Assembly: GCA_025354605.1 (NCBI GenBank)
Contig: JANXMN010000055.1
Coordinates: 1 to 32,305 of the forward strand
Length of the DNA stretch: 32,305 nt
Source of the DNA: Hymenobacter sp.
Lineage (GTDB): Bacteria > Bacteroidota > Bacteroidia > Cytophagales > Hymenobacteraceae
Direction of reading: 5' to 3'
Shown here: positions 16,701 to 23,185 of the stretch, one piece after another
Position numbering within the stretch: position 1 is the first letter of the stretch
Layout: every line of letters starts with the position of its first letter
Notes under the pieces: model-generated
Told to the model about the DNA's origin: nothing
What the model saw: the letters and a program-made list of their open reading frames with translations, nothing else
Database searches by the model: none
Position numbers and translations under genes: made by a program

Positions 16701-17366
16701 GGCAGCCCGGCCGGCGGTACGTTCAGCGGGCCGGGCGTGACGGGCAGCGCGGCCTCGGGCTTCCGATTTGGGCTGCCGCCGGGGCAGGCGGGGCCATTCA
16801 CGCTCACCTACGCTTTCACCACGGGTGGCTGCACGGGCATGGCTACCCGCCGCGTGGCGGTGGCCGCCGTGCCGGTGCTGGCCCCGGTTTGGGTGCCGGT
16901 GACCTGTCCCGAAACCCGCCTGGCCCCGCTGGTGGTGCAGTTTTCGGCGGGTAGCGCGGCGGCCGGGCTGGCGCTGAGCTGGGACTTTGGTGACGGCACG
17001 CAATCGGCCGAGCTCAGCCCGACGCATACCTACGCCGCGCCCGGCACCTACCAGCCCCGGCTGCTGGCGCGCTACAACCAGGGGCGCTGCGAAACCAGCG
17101 CTACCCTGCCGCCGGTGGCGGTGTTGGAACGCAAAATCGCCAACATCATCACCCCCAACGGCGACGCCAAAAACCAGACGTTCCGGTTAGGGCCGGATTG
17201 CCCGGTGCACCTGCAGGTGTATTCGCGCTGGGGCCAGCTGGTGCTCGATGCCCCCACCTACCGCGACGACTGGAGCGCCCCCGGCCAGCCCGACGGCGTG
17301 TACTACTACCTCATCACCTACCCCGATGGCCACCGCCTCAAGGGCTGGCTGGAAGTGCGCCGGTAG
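13773..17366 (+). CDS. Giant secreted protein with SBBP, Ig-like, PKD and T9SS type B C-terminal domain, paralog 2
   Basis: A 1197-aa protein with the same domain order as its upstream neighbour, so the two arose by tandem duplication. The start is placed at the ATG at 13773 (MKLPLLLVAACWGLLL), which gives a clean signal peptide cut at ARA before Gln; a GTG two codons earlier is possible. The N-terminal module opens LEFIENRGQWDARTRYAA, then come SBBP repeats, three Ig-like units (GGGFWTGAGV near 815, GGSFTGPGV near 904, GGTFSGPGV near 981), a PKD domain with SWDFGDGTQ near 1068, and the type B sorting domain from IANIITPNGDAKNQTF (about 1123) to KGWLEVRR. The segment HVDGGTSRFDPRGVVYQAVC matches paralog 1 almost exactly. 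Codon use around 14620-14790 is less GC3-biased than in the rest of the gene. Confidence 0.93.
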   Translation: MKLPLLLVAACWGLLLSARAQVPATPGATLEFIENRGQWDARTRYAAAVPGGRLFAEADGLLLSLLAGGGPAQLGHGRPAAAGADYAAPIRGHALRLRFAGAAATASISAEVPTTEHRSYFLGRDPRHWARDVRSYRSLRYAGLWPGVSVRVYESATQRLEYDFELAPGADAAAIVLRHEGAEALTLDAEGNLLVRTSVGNVLERAPRAWQADAAGRPRPVPCRYVLKDGLLTFALGSYDHARPLTIDPEVLFASYTGSTADNWGFTATYDAAGNLYSGGIAFAPGYPTTTGAFQTTFGGLIDIAIIKYDIHTTGPAARVWATYIGGSGAEFPASLVVNSQGELLLLGTSGSINYPTTAGAVQRGFAGGTAAEPLGYGGIYGAPLGSDLVISRLNATGTALVGSTYLGGSGNDGMLPLLPGLSAGSSSTGQLAHNYGDPFRGDILVDAADNVYIASHTTSTNFPVAGGFRGTYAGGTSDAVVAKLAPDLTALQWASYLGGSGADAAYSLQLEAGTGDVYVTGGTLSPNFPVTSNAYQTSRPGGVDGFVARIAANGRSLRRASYVGTSDYDQAYFLQVGTDGGVYLLGQTRGAMPVTPGLYTTAGGTQFILKLDADLTQRQLSTVFGSSTAANAGLINLDPTAFLVDRCDRVFVCGWGGQVNGRDTPTSSPSFNYLDGNGTTSGLPVTSNAVQPTTDGSDFYLAQFAASLTGLTYATFYGDTTPNTEGEHVDGGTSRFDPRGVVYQAVCSCFSSAGFPIPPGANTYSAVNGSTVPGFGTGCNNAAFVLDFRPAVANAGTDQTVCANAGPVALSGSPGGGFWTGAGVSGSGAAGFVFTPSAALLGPQTLTYTVPSTGLCTTTGTRRITVVAPPALVFTPLLQAVYCLPAPGSPALPPVRLSATPIGGSFTGPGVTGTVASGFFFNPNQVAGTYSLTYTLTAGVCTVQTSQAVVVGAQLLPVLAADTTLCPGSASFALRGSPAGGTFSGPGVTGSAASGFRFGLPPGQAGPFTLTYAFTTGGCTGMATRRVAVAAVPVLAPVWVPVTCPETRLAPLVVQFSAGSAAAGLALSWDFGDGTQSAELSPTHTYAAPGTYQPRLLARYNQGRCETSATLPPVAVLERKIANIITPNGDAKNQTFRLGPDCPVHLQVYSRWGQLVLDAPTYRDDWSAPGQPDGVYYYLITYPDGHRLKGWLEVRR

Positions 17367-17388
17367 GCGCTGATAAGCACGCCTACCG
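17361..17388 (+). terminator. Hairpin overlapping the stop of the second giant gene
   Basis: CGGTAGGCG (17361-17369, containing the TAG stop) and CGCCTACCG (17380-17388) form a perfect 9-bp stem with a 10-nt loop. There is no T run, so termination is uncertain; the hairpin at least defines the 3' end of the mRNA coding part. Confidence 0.4.
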
Positions 17389-17396
17389 GTGCAACG

Positions 17397-17528
17397 CTGG
17401 CGCGCGTCTCCGACGCGCTGCCTAGTGGCTCGGCGTCTCCGACGCCCCGGGCGCGCCGTTTGGGTTTCGTTCAATGGCCGCGTCAGCAACTCGAAACCAG
17501 TAGGCAGCGCGTCGCAGACGCGCGCCGG
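17397..17528. repeat. 132-bp element with 32-bp inverted ends
   Basis: The arms 17397-17428 and 17497-17528 are inverted copies matching at 29 of 32 positions (core GCGTCTCCGACGCGCTGCCTA). The inner part holds a perfect hairpin GGCGTC-TCC-GACGCC (17432-17446) and a further pair GGTTTCG/CGAAACC (17463-17498). It separates the convergent giant-protein and flippase genes and looks like a dispersed non-coding repeat unit. Confidence 0.8.
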
Positions 17529-17550
17529 CATGGTGTAGCTGCGGCTTATT

Positions 17551-18816
17551 TCAGCGCCCGCTCAGCCGGGCCAGCCCCCAGCGCAGGTCGGCGGGGCCGG
17601 GCAGCAGGTCGGCCCAGGTGGCCCCGATGGCGCGGCGGTAGTGATAGAACAGGTAGGCCACGCTGCCGCAGTAAGCCAGCGTCATGCTCAGGGCGGCCCC
17701 CACTATGCCCAGGCGCGGCACCAGCAGCAGGCAGGCCGGTGCGGTAATGGCCAGGCCCAGCAGGGTGGCGCGGTTGTTCACGCCGTAGCGCGCCACCCCG
17801 GCGAAGTAGGTGCTGGCCTGCATGCCGGCCCCGTTCACCAGAATGCCGGGGGCCAGGGCCAGAATGACGCCGTGCGCCGCCCCAAACTCCGGCCCGAAAA
17901 ACCCGGCCAGCCACCCGGCCGGCACGGCGGCCAGCGCCAGCACGGCCCCGGCCGTGGCCAGCAGCGTGAGGCGGCTGCCGCGCAGCGCGGCGTAGGTTTG
18001 CCCGCGCTTGTCGGCGGCATTCACCAGGGCCACGTACTGAATGAGCGAGGTGCTGCGCGGAATCAGCCAAATGGCCTCGGCCAGGGCCACGCCCACCGAG
18101 AGCACGCCCAGCGCCGCCGGCCCCGCCAGCCCTGCCACCGCGTAGTAGCTGAAACGGTAGTTGGCGAAGGCCAGCAGGTTGCTCAGGTGCGCGCCCCGGC
18201 TGTGGCGGGCCAGCTCGCGGGCGGCGGCCCGGCGGCGGGGCCAGCGGCGGCCGGGCCGGGCATCGGGCAGCCGCAGCAGCAGCGCCATGCTGATGCCCCA
18301 GGGCAGCCCGTAAGCCAGGTAGTTGGCGTAGTAGTAGGCTTCGATGCGCAGCCAGTGCGCGCCCGCGTAAGCCAGCGCCAGGCCCAGCGCCAACAGGCCC
18401 GCCTGCGCCGTGGTGAGGGCATTATACGCCTGCTCGCGCTGCCGCCCCAGCAGCAGCAGCACGTTGATGGACAGCAGCACCTGCACCAGCGCCACGGCCC
18501 CCAGGTGCCCCACGTAGGCCCAGCCCACCGGCCGCAGCAGCCCCACCACGGCCGCCCCGCCCAGGCTCACGAGTGCCCCCCAGGCGTAGGCCGGGGCCAG
18601 CAGCAGCCACACGTTGCGGCGCGGCACCAAGTATATCAGCGACGAGCCGCCCACCAGCCCCGCCAGCAGCGCCAGCGCCGACACATCGGTGAAAAACAAG
18701 CTCACCTGCCCGCGCCCCGCCGCCCCCAAATAGTGCGCCGTGAGCCACACCACCGCGAAGCCCAGCCCCGCCGTGAGGACCCGCGCCGTGAAGTGCCGAA
18801 GAATACGCTGAAGCAT
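17551..18816 (-). CDS. Polysaccharide flippase (Wzx/MATE-like, oligosaccharide exporter)
   Basis: A 421-aa membrane protein with about 12 hydrophobic segments, the usual size for Wzx-type lipid-linked oligosaccharide flippases. The N terminus LRHFTARVLTAGLGFAVVWLTAHYLGAAGRGQ carries the family-typical amphipathic start and the L-G-x-x-G-R-G-x loop after the first membrane segment. Later segments include GVLSVGVALAEAIWLIPRSTSLIQYV, in the region where flippases have their conserved helix 7. The C-terminal membrane segments end in a short Arg-rich tail. It would move a glycan repeat unit across the inner membrane. A GT4 glycosyltransferase gene lies upstream on the same strand, but 199 bp and a repeat separate them, so operon membership is uncertain. 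Confidence 0.9.
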   Translation of the reverse strand: MLQRILRHFTARVLTAGLGFAVVWLTAHYLGAAGRGQVSLFFTDVSALALLAGLVGGSSLIYLVPRRNVWLLLAPAYAWGALVSLGGAAVVGLLRPVGWAYVGHLGAVALVQVLLSINVLLLLGRQREQAYNALTTAQAGLLALGLALAYAGAHWLRIEAYYYANYLAYGLPWGISMALLLRLPDARPGRRWPRRRAAARELARHSRGAHLSNLLAFANYRFSYYAVAGLAGPAALGVLSVGVALAEAIWLIPRSTSLIQYVALVNAADKRGQTYAALRGSRLTLLATAGAVLALAAVPAGWLAGFFGPEFGAAHGVILALAPGILVNGAGMQASTYFAGVARYGVNNRATLLGLAITAPACLLLVPRLGIVGAALSMTLAYCGSVAYLFYHYRRAIGATWADLLPGPADLRWGLARLSGR

Positions 18817-18848
18817 GAAGGGAGAAATTGGAAGCGCAAGAACGAAAC

Positions 18849-18900
18849 TCCCCTCCTTTTTTAAGGAGGGGACAATTCAGCGCAGCTGAAATTGGGGTGG
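18849..18900. repeat. Double-hairpin repeat between GT4 and flippase genes
   Basis: CCCCTCCTT (18850-18858) and AAGGAGGGG (18863-18871) form a perfect 9-bp stem. Next to it CAATTCAGC and GCTGAAATTG (18873-18894) form a second stem with one bulge, followed by GGGGTGG. Such CCCCTCCTT-AAGGAGGGG palindromes are common dispersed repeats in bacterial intergenic DNA. Confidence 0.65.
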
Positions 18901-19015
18901 TTGAACTCGTTGAACGATGCCCGAACGAGGTCGGGTGGGGCCAGGTGCGGCCGGGGAGTGTTCCGGTCTTTGCCGTAATTAGTTGGAAGTCGGCTGGGTG
19001 TCGGGCAGGTGTCGT

Positions 19016-20302
19016 TCAACTTGCCAGCACGGCCCGGTACAGCTCCCCAAAAGCCGCGCCCACCGCCGCCGGGGCGCAGCGCGCTGCCGCATCGGCCCGC
19101 AGCCGGGCCGGGTCAAAAACCACGGCTTTCGCCACTACCCGCGTTAGGGCCGCTTCGAGGGCCGCTTCGTCGTCGGGTGCTATCAGCAGGCCGAAGGCTT
19201 CGGCGGGCTCGAACAGCTCGGGCACGCCACCGGTGCGGGTGGCCACCACCGGGCAGCCGCAGGCCCGGGCTTCCAGCAGCACGCAGCCAAAGGTTTCGGC
19301 CCGGCTGAAGGACACCAGCGCCGTAGCCCGGGCCATTTCAGCGGCCACCGCCGTGTGCGGCAGCTTGCCGAGGAACGTCACCGTGCCACCGGCCAGCAGG
19401 CCCAGCTCAGCCGCGTAGGCGTGCAGCGCTTGTTCATCGGGGCCGTAGCCGGCAATGCGCAGGCGCAGGCCGGGCCAGGTGGCCCGCAGCCGCGCCACTA
19501 CTCGCAGCACCCCGGAAATATTCTTCACCCCATCGTGAAAAGCCGACACGTGCAGCAGCGTGGATACCCCGGCCGCCGCTGTTTCAACTTCCGCCTCTGT
19601 CGCTTCGGCTGCCGCTGCCGCTGCAGTTGCAGCTGTTGCCACCGTTTCATTCAAAAGCTGGCCCTTCTCATCCGTAACAGCATCGGGTCGGAAAAGGTCG
19701 GTATCGACTACGTTGGCAATAACCACCGAGCGCGGGTTCACGAAGCCCAGCGCCGCCATCGCCCGGCCCAGCCCCGTCGACACGGTATGTAGCGCCGCCG
19801 CCCGCCGCACCACCGCCCGCGTCAGCCAATTGCGCAGACTCGAAATGCCCCCGGCCCGCTCGGGCAGGTACAGCGTCCAATGCTCGGTGACGATGAACGG
19901 AATGCCGCGCCACGCCCGCAGCGCCCAGGCCGCCAGCCCCGTGCGCAGCAGCACGTGCACGTGCACCAAATCGGGCGGCTGCCCGCCCCAGAGCTGCCGC
20001 AGTCGCCGGTAGCCCCGCCCCAGGCACCAGCAATACAGCAGCAGCTTCAGCGGCTTGTCCAGCAGCGGCAGGCCGGTAGGGGTGGCGCGGTAGTAGTAGC
20101 GCAGCGTGGGCACCGGGCCGGTGAAGTCTTCCTCTGCCTCAATCAAACCCGGCAGCGGGCCGCGCGCCACGGTGGCAAACAGCACCGCGCTGTCGGCACC
20201 GCCATGGGTGGCAATGGCCGCCACGTGCCGGGCCACGAAGTCGCCGTCCTGGTCGTCGTAGCGGTGCGGGTACCACTTGGGCAGGTGCAAAACGCGAAGC
20301 AT
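19016..20302 (-). CDS. Glycosyltransferase family 4 (GT-B fold) with an Ala-rich insertion
   Basis: A 428-aa cytoplasmic enzyme predicted to add a sugar from a nucleotide or lipid donor to a growing glycan. The start MLRVLHLPKWYPHRYDDQDGDF at 20302 is the family opening. The N-terminal GT-B half has PDLVHVHVLLRTG and IPFIVTEHWTLYLP; the C-terminal half has LHVSAFHDGVKNISG (residues about 250-264), LRIAGYGPDEQALH, and the retaining GT4 E-x7-E signature in SRAETFGCVLLEARACGCP, with Glu336 and Glu344. Between the halves, residues about 207-246 are a low-complexity stretch of Ala, Glu and Thr (ATAATAAAAAAEATEAE) that interrupts what is usually a short linker. The sugar cannot be told. A perfect 54-bp palindrome begins 23 bp upstream of the ATG. 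Confidence 0.93.
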   Translation of the reverse strand: MLRVLHLPKWYPHRYDDQDGDFVARHVAAIATHGGADSAVLFATVARGPLPGLIEAEEDFTGPVPTLRYYYRATPTGLPLLDKPLKLLLYCWCLGRGYRRLRQLWGGQPPDLVHVHVLLRTGLAAWALRAWRGIPFIVTEHWTLYLPERAGGISSLRNWLTRAVVRRAAALHTVSTGLGRAMAALGFVNPRSVVIANVVDTDLFRPDAVTDEKGQLLNETVATAATAAAAAAEATEAEVETAAAGVSTLLHVSAFHDGVKNISGVLRVVARLRATWPGLRLRIAGYGPDEQALHAYAAELGLLAGGTVTFLGKLPHTAVAAEMARATALVSFSRAETFGCVLLEARACGCPVVATRTGGVPELFEPAEAFGLLIAPDDEAALEAALTRVVAKAVVFDPARLRADAAARCAPAAVGAAFGELYRAVLAS

Positions 20303-20325
20303 TAGGGAGCAGCGAGGTGAAGAAG

Positions 20326-20379
20326 CTGTGATATTTTGGTTTGTGATAATTTAAATTATCACAAACCAAAATATCACAG
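20326..20379. repeat. Perfect 54-bp AT-rich palindrome with 5-bp flanking direct repeats
   Basis: The left half (27 bp, 20326-20352, starting CTGTGATATTTTGG) and the right half (20353-20379, ending CCAAAATATCACAG) are exact reverse complements with no loop. AGAAG occurs directly on both sides (20321-20325 and 20380-20384), like a target-site duplication. The palindrome has 14 G+C of 54, in a GC-rich neighbourhood. It lies in the 5' region of the GT4 gene. The remaining 283-bp gap holds only the TonB-gene terminator. Confidence 0.9.
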
Positions 20380-20470
20380 AGAAGTCCAGACAGTACCCCG
20401 GCCCCTAAGTGCCGCTGGGCACGGCCTGGCCGATGCCGCAAAGTACGGCTCCAACCCGAGTCGGAGGCCT

Positions 20471-20506
20471 AAACAAAAGCCGCTGCCCCAGAAGGAGCAG
20501 CGGCTT
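20471..20506 (-). terminator. Intrinsic terminator of the tonB-like gene
   Basis: On the minus strand AAGCCGCTGC and GCAGCGGCTT form a perfect 10-bp stem with a 10-nt loop, followed by TTTGTTT. It lies about 80 bp beyond the stop at 20586 and closes the receptor/beta-helix/TonB cluster. Confidence 0.85.
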
Positions 20507-20585
20507 CGGTGCATGTGGAGGGGACTGCCCAATACCGGGTAGGGCCAGTGGCTTTTGCCGCCCCGAATTCTGCCAGGCAGTAGAA

Positions 20586-21044
20586 TTACAGCGCCCGAAA
20601 CACGATGGGCAGCGTTACACTCACCCACACGGGCCGGCCCTGAACCCGGCCCGGCGTCCACCAGGGCATGATGCGCACCAGCCGCAGGGCTTCTTCGTCG
20701 AGGCCCGCGCCCAGGCCGCGTACGACCCGGGGGTCGTGCAGGTGGCCTTCGGGGTCGACCACGAACGTCACGTGCACCTTGCCCGACAACTGTCGGTCGA
20801 GCGCCGCGGGCGGATACTGCAGCTTACGGCTCAGAAACTGCAGCATGGCTGCCGGACCGCCCGGGAAGGCGGGCATCTCATCGGCGGCGAAATAGATGGT
20901 GGGGGCCGCCGGCCCGGATGCGGGCGCCGCCGATGACGGGGACCCCGCTTCCGTCTGCGGTCCGGGCAGGATGGATGCCACTTGGGCCGTAGCGGTACCC
21001 GCCAGCGCCAGCAATCCACCAATCAAAGCGTAAACTGGGCGCAT
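20586..21044 (-). CDS. Periplasmic TonB C-terminal-domain protein (energy transducer TonB family)
   Basis: A 152-aa protein. A signal peptide (MRPVYALIGGLLALAGTATA) ends before Gln21. A Pro/Ala/Ser linker follows, then the TonB C-terminal domain (about residues 55-152): FPGGPAAMLQFLSRKLQYPPAALDRQLSGKVHVTFVVDPEGHLHDPRVV in pieces, then LDEEALRLVRIMPWWTPGRVQGRPVWVSVTLPIVF. The YP-x-x-A, G-x-V-x-V-x-F-x-V-x-x-x-G and W-x-P-x-x-x-x-G-x-P-V patterns are those of Bacteroidota TonB proteins. A cleavable signal peptide instead of a membrane anchor means it may not take energy from ExbB/ExbD directly. It is the last gene of the receptor cluster, with its own promoter and terminator. Confidence 0.88.
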   Translation of the reverse strand: MRPVYALIGGLLALAGTATAQVASILPGPQTEAGSPSSAAPASGPAAPTIYFAADEMPAFPGGPAAMLQFLSRKLQYPPAALDRQLSGKVHVTFVVDPEGHLHDPRVVRGLGAGLDEEALRLVRIMPWWTPGRVQGRPVWVSVTLPIVFRAL

Positions 21045-21072
21045 TATATGGAGAGGATAAAATACTGCTTCA

Positions 21073-21103
21073 CAAATCTATAAATGCCCATGTCTGGCTC
21101 AAT
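21073..21103 (-). promoter_or_regulatory. Promoter of the tonB-like gene
   Basis: The minus strand reads ATTG, 19 bp, then TAGATTTG (21073-21080). The -7 box matches TAnnTTTG fully and the -33 box matches TTTG at three of four positions. The box ends 28 bp before the start codon at 21044. Confidence 0.6.
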
Positions 21104-21230
21104 ACAGCCCGAATTAAGCTTGCGTGAAGCACACATTATCTTCTCCGGCAACGTGGTACCATGGCCGGATTGCAAGCGCTTTTGCCAGGAAGTCCCTCCG
21201 GCATCGGCCGCGCCGCCCGGCCCCGAACGC

Positions 21231-21259
21231 AAAAGAGCCGGCCCCAGGGGGCCGGCTCT
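21231..21259 (-). terminator. Intrinsic terminator of the beta-helix gene
   Basis: On the minus strand AGAGCCGGCC and GGCCGGCTCT form a perfect 10-bp stem around a 6-nt loop, followed by TTTT. It lies 30 bp beyond the stop at 21289. The rest of the gap 21045-21288 holds only the tonB-like promoter. Confidence 0.85.
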
Positions 21260-21288
21260 CGTACCGGGTTGCTAATTGACCAGGAAGA

Positions 21289-23034
21289 TTACTGGGTCAC
21301 TACGAAGCGTACCGACTGCACGGCGTCGGGGGTGGCCACGGTGGCTACATACACGCCGGGGGCCAGCGTGGCGGGCAGGGCCAAGCGCTGCGGGCCAGCG
21401 GTCAGCTTGCCAGCGTTCAGCACCAGGGCTACTTCGCGGCCCAGCATGTCTACCACGCGCACGGTGGCGGTGGTAGCGGTCTTCACGTCGAAGCCCAGGG
21501 TAGCGGCCCCCTGCGTGGGGTTCGGCGACACAGTCAGGGCCTGCAGCGGAGCATTCACCACTTCGCGGTTGGCCAGGGTTTGGCCGGCCACGTTGTAGCA
21601 GGTAATCTGGGGGTTGAAGTTAGTCCAGCCCGTAGCCCAGTTCGTGGCTCCGAAAGCACCGCGGTAGTTCACCACGTCGAAGGTGCTGTTCGGGCCACCG
21701 TTGCCGGTACCGGTCAGCTTGGCGTTAGTGAAGGCCGCGCCCGTATTCAGGATGGAAGCAGCCGGCAGGTTCAGGGTCGGGGCGCAGGCACGGTTGCTGC
21801 AGTTACCAGTCCAGTTGAAGTTATCGGTGTTCAGGCCCAGACCGGCGATGGTGCGGGTCGTGTCGTTGGCAGAGCCCACGAACGTGTTGATGCTGAAACC
21901 AGCCGTAGCACCGCTGTTGCTCGACACGCGGCCGGCGCGGCTGGGCAGAGGGTTATAGTTCGCCATCACGTTGTTCTGGAAGGCGAGCGACCCACTTGCG
22001 GCGTTGGCAGTAGTCAGGTTGGTCGAGTTGCTGTTCAAATCCAGGCCAAAGGTGCGGCCCACGAATACCGTGTTGAACACGCTCTGAGACGAATTGCGGC
22101 GAATAAGGGCGCCAGCGGCATTAACGAAAGGCGTGGCCGGGTTGCCCGTGACGGGCGGCGGCAGCAGCATGGTGCAGTTCGTAAACACGGCCGAAGTCTG
22201 GGGCGTGTTGGCCGTACCGGTAGCGTCGTTGTCGCTCTCAAAACCATTAGAGAAACCACCAACTGCGAAGTCACCAAGCGCGGGGTTGCGAATAGCCAGA
22301 CCGTATTGCACGCGGCCCGAGAAACCATTATCGGTATCAAAGTCGTCGTCGGTGCCACCCACCGCAATCAGGTACTTGGCATTCACGTTACCCCCAAACC
22401 ACTCGAAGGAGTCATCGCCCGAACCATACACCATGATGTGGTCGAGGGTGGTGCCGGCACCCACGCCACCTAGCGTCAGGCCATTGATTTCGTTGTTGGG
22501 CAGGAAGGCGATACCCGCATACTCGATGCGCACATATTGCAGAATGCCGGAGTTGTCCATTGGGTCGGTGCCGCCAAAGTTGGCGATTACACCACCCTCA
22601 ATTACAGGGTTGCCGGGCAGGTTCACCGGCGCACGGCCGCACAGAATAACGCCACCCCAGTCGCCGGGAGCCCGCGAGCCGGCCGGCTGGTTCGAGGTGA
22701 ATACGATGGGCTGGGTAGGCGTGCCGATGGCATTCAGCTTGCCACCCTGCCGAACAACCAGACAGCCTTGGTTGGTGAGGTCGCCTTTGATGATGGTACC
22801 CGACTCAATGGTCAGGGTTACGCCGCTGTTCACATATACCGCGCTGTTGAGCACGTAAATGTTGTTGCGGGTCCAGGTGGTATTCTGGGTTATGTCGAGA
22901 CCGGTTTTGTTAGGCGAGCCGGTGCCTACCAACACCACGGCGGGGGAGGAAGGGCAGGTCGTTTGGGCCGAAGCGCTGTGCGGAACAGCTACCGTAGCCA
23001 GCGCCAGCAAGACGGGAAGTAAAAGCTTTTTCAT
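21289..23034 (-). CDS. Secreted right-handed beta-helix protein with T9SS type A sorting domain
   Basis: A 581-aa protein. The start MKKLLLPVLLALATVAVP at 23034 is preferred over the longer open frame because it gives a clean signal peptide cut at SASA before Gln. Repeats typical of parallel beta-helix proteins follow: VYVNSGVTLTIESGTIIKG, GKLNAIGTPTQPIVFTSN, DWGGVILCGRAPVNL, then an Asp-rich centre (YGSGDDSFEWFGG, GGTDDDFDTDNGFSG) and an Asn-rich stretch. The last 80 or so residues form the type A C-terminal domain: LTVSPNPTQGAATLGFDV, VVDMLGREV, LAPGVYVATV, RFVVTQ. It should leave the cell through the type IX system. It follows the TonB-dependent receptor on the same strand after 151 bp, suggesting a joint role in capture and import of a substrate, which is unknown. 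Confidence 0.92.
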   Translation of the reverse strand: MKKLLLPVLLALATVAVPHSASAQTTCPSSPAVVLVGTGSPNKTGLDITQNTTWTRNNIYVLNSAVYVNSGVTLTIESGTIIKGDLTNQGCLVVRQGGKLNAIGTPTQPIVFTSNQPAGSRAPGDWGGVILCGRAPVNLPGNPVIEGGVIANFGGTDPMDNSGILQYVRIEYAGIAFLPNNEINGLTLGGVGAGTTLDHIMVYGSGDDSFEWFGGNVNAKYLIAVGGTDDDFDTDNGFSGRVQYGLAIRNPALGDFAVGGFSNGFESDNDATGTANTPQTSAVFTNCTMLLPPPVTGNPATPFVNAAGALIRRNSSQSVFNTVFVGRTFGLDLNSNSTNLTTANAASGSLAFQNNVMANYNPLPSRAGRVSSNSGATAGFSINTFVGSANDTTRTIAGLGLNTDNFNWTGNCSNRACAPTLNLPAASILNTGAAFTNAKLTGTGNGGPNSTFDVVNYRGAFGATNWATGWTNFNPQITCYNVAGQTLANREVVNAPLQALTVSPNPTQGAATLGFDVKTATTATVRVVDMLGREVALVLNAGKLTAGPQRLALPATLAPGVYVATVATPDAVQSVRFVVTQ

Positions 23035-23085
23035 GATGAATGTGGTTGAGCGAATTAGGAGGAGAACACTGATTAAAAACTCCTG

Positions 23086-23163
23086 CAAAGGTCATTACAG
23101 TAACGAAAGCAGGCTTGTACGCGATGTTATCATTTAGCAGATTGGCTGTTACCAAACTGTTAC
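23086..23163 (-). promoter_or_regulatory. AT-rich leader region of the beta-helix gene with repeated CTGTTAC
   Basis: CTGTTAC occurs twice on the plus strand, one helical turn apart (23146-23152 and 23157-23163), and the small palindrome TTACAGTAA lies at 23095-23103. GACCTTTG on the minus strand (23086-23093) is one base from a -7 box. Together these could be a promoter with an operator; the evidence is only suggestive. Confidence 0.25.
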
Positions 23164-23185
23164 TGGCGAGGCCAACTCCGGCAAC

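Noticed and set aside
13785..17027. 1080-codon open frame on the minus strand across the second giant gene, and an 893-codon one across the first (11067-13748)
   Set aside because: They are antisense to clearly recognised secreted proteins, are rich in Arg, Ala, His and Gly as expected of GC-rich reverse frames, and show no domain.
20336..20542. Small plus-strand frame over the palindrome
   Set aside because: The same peptide piece (CDNLNYHKPKYH) is read from both strands because the DNA is a palindrome; this is not evidence of coding.
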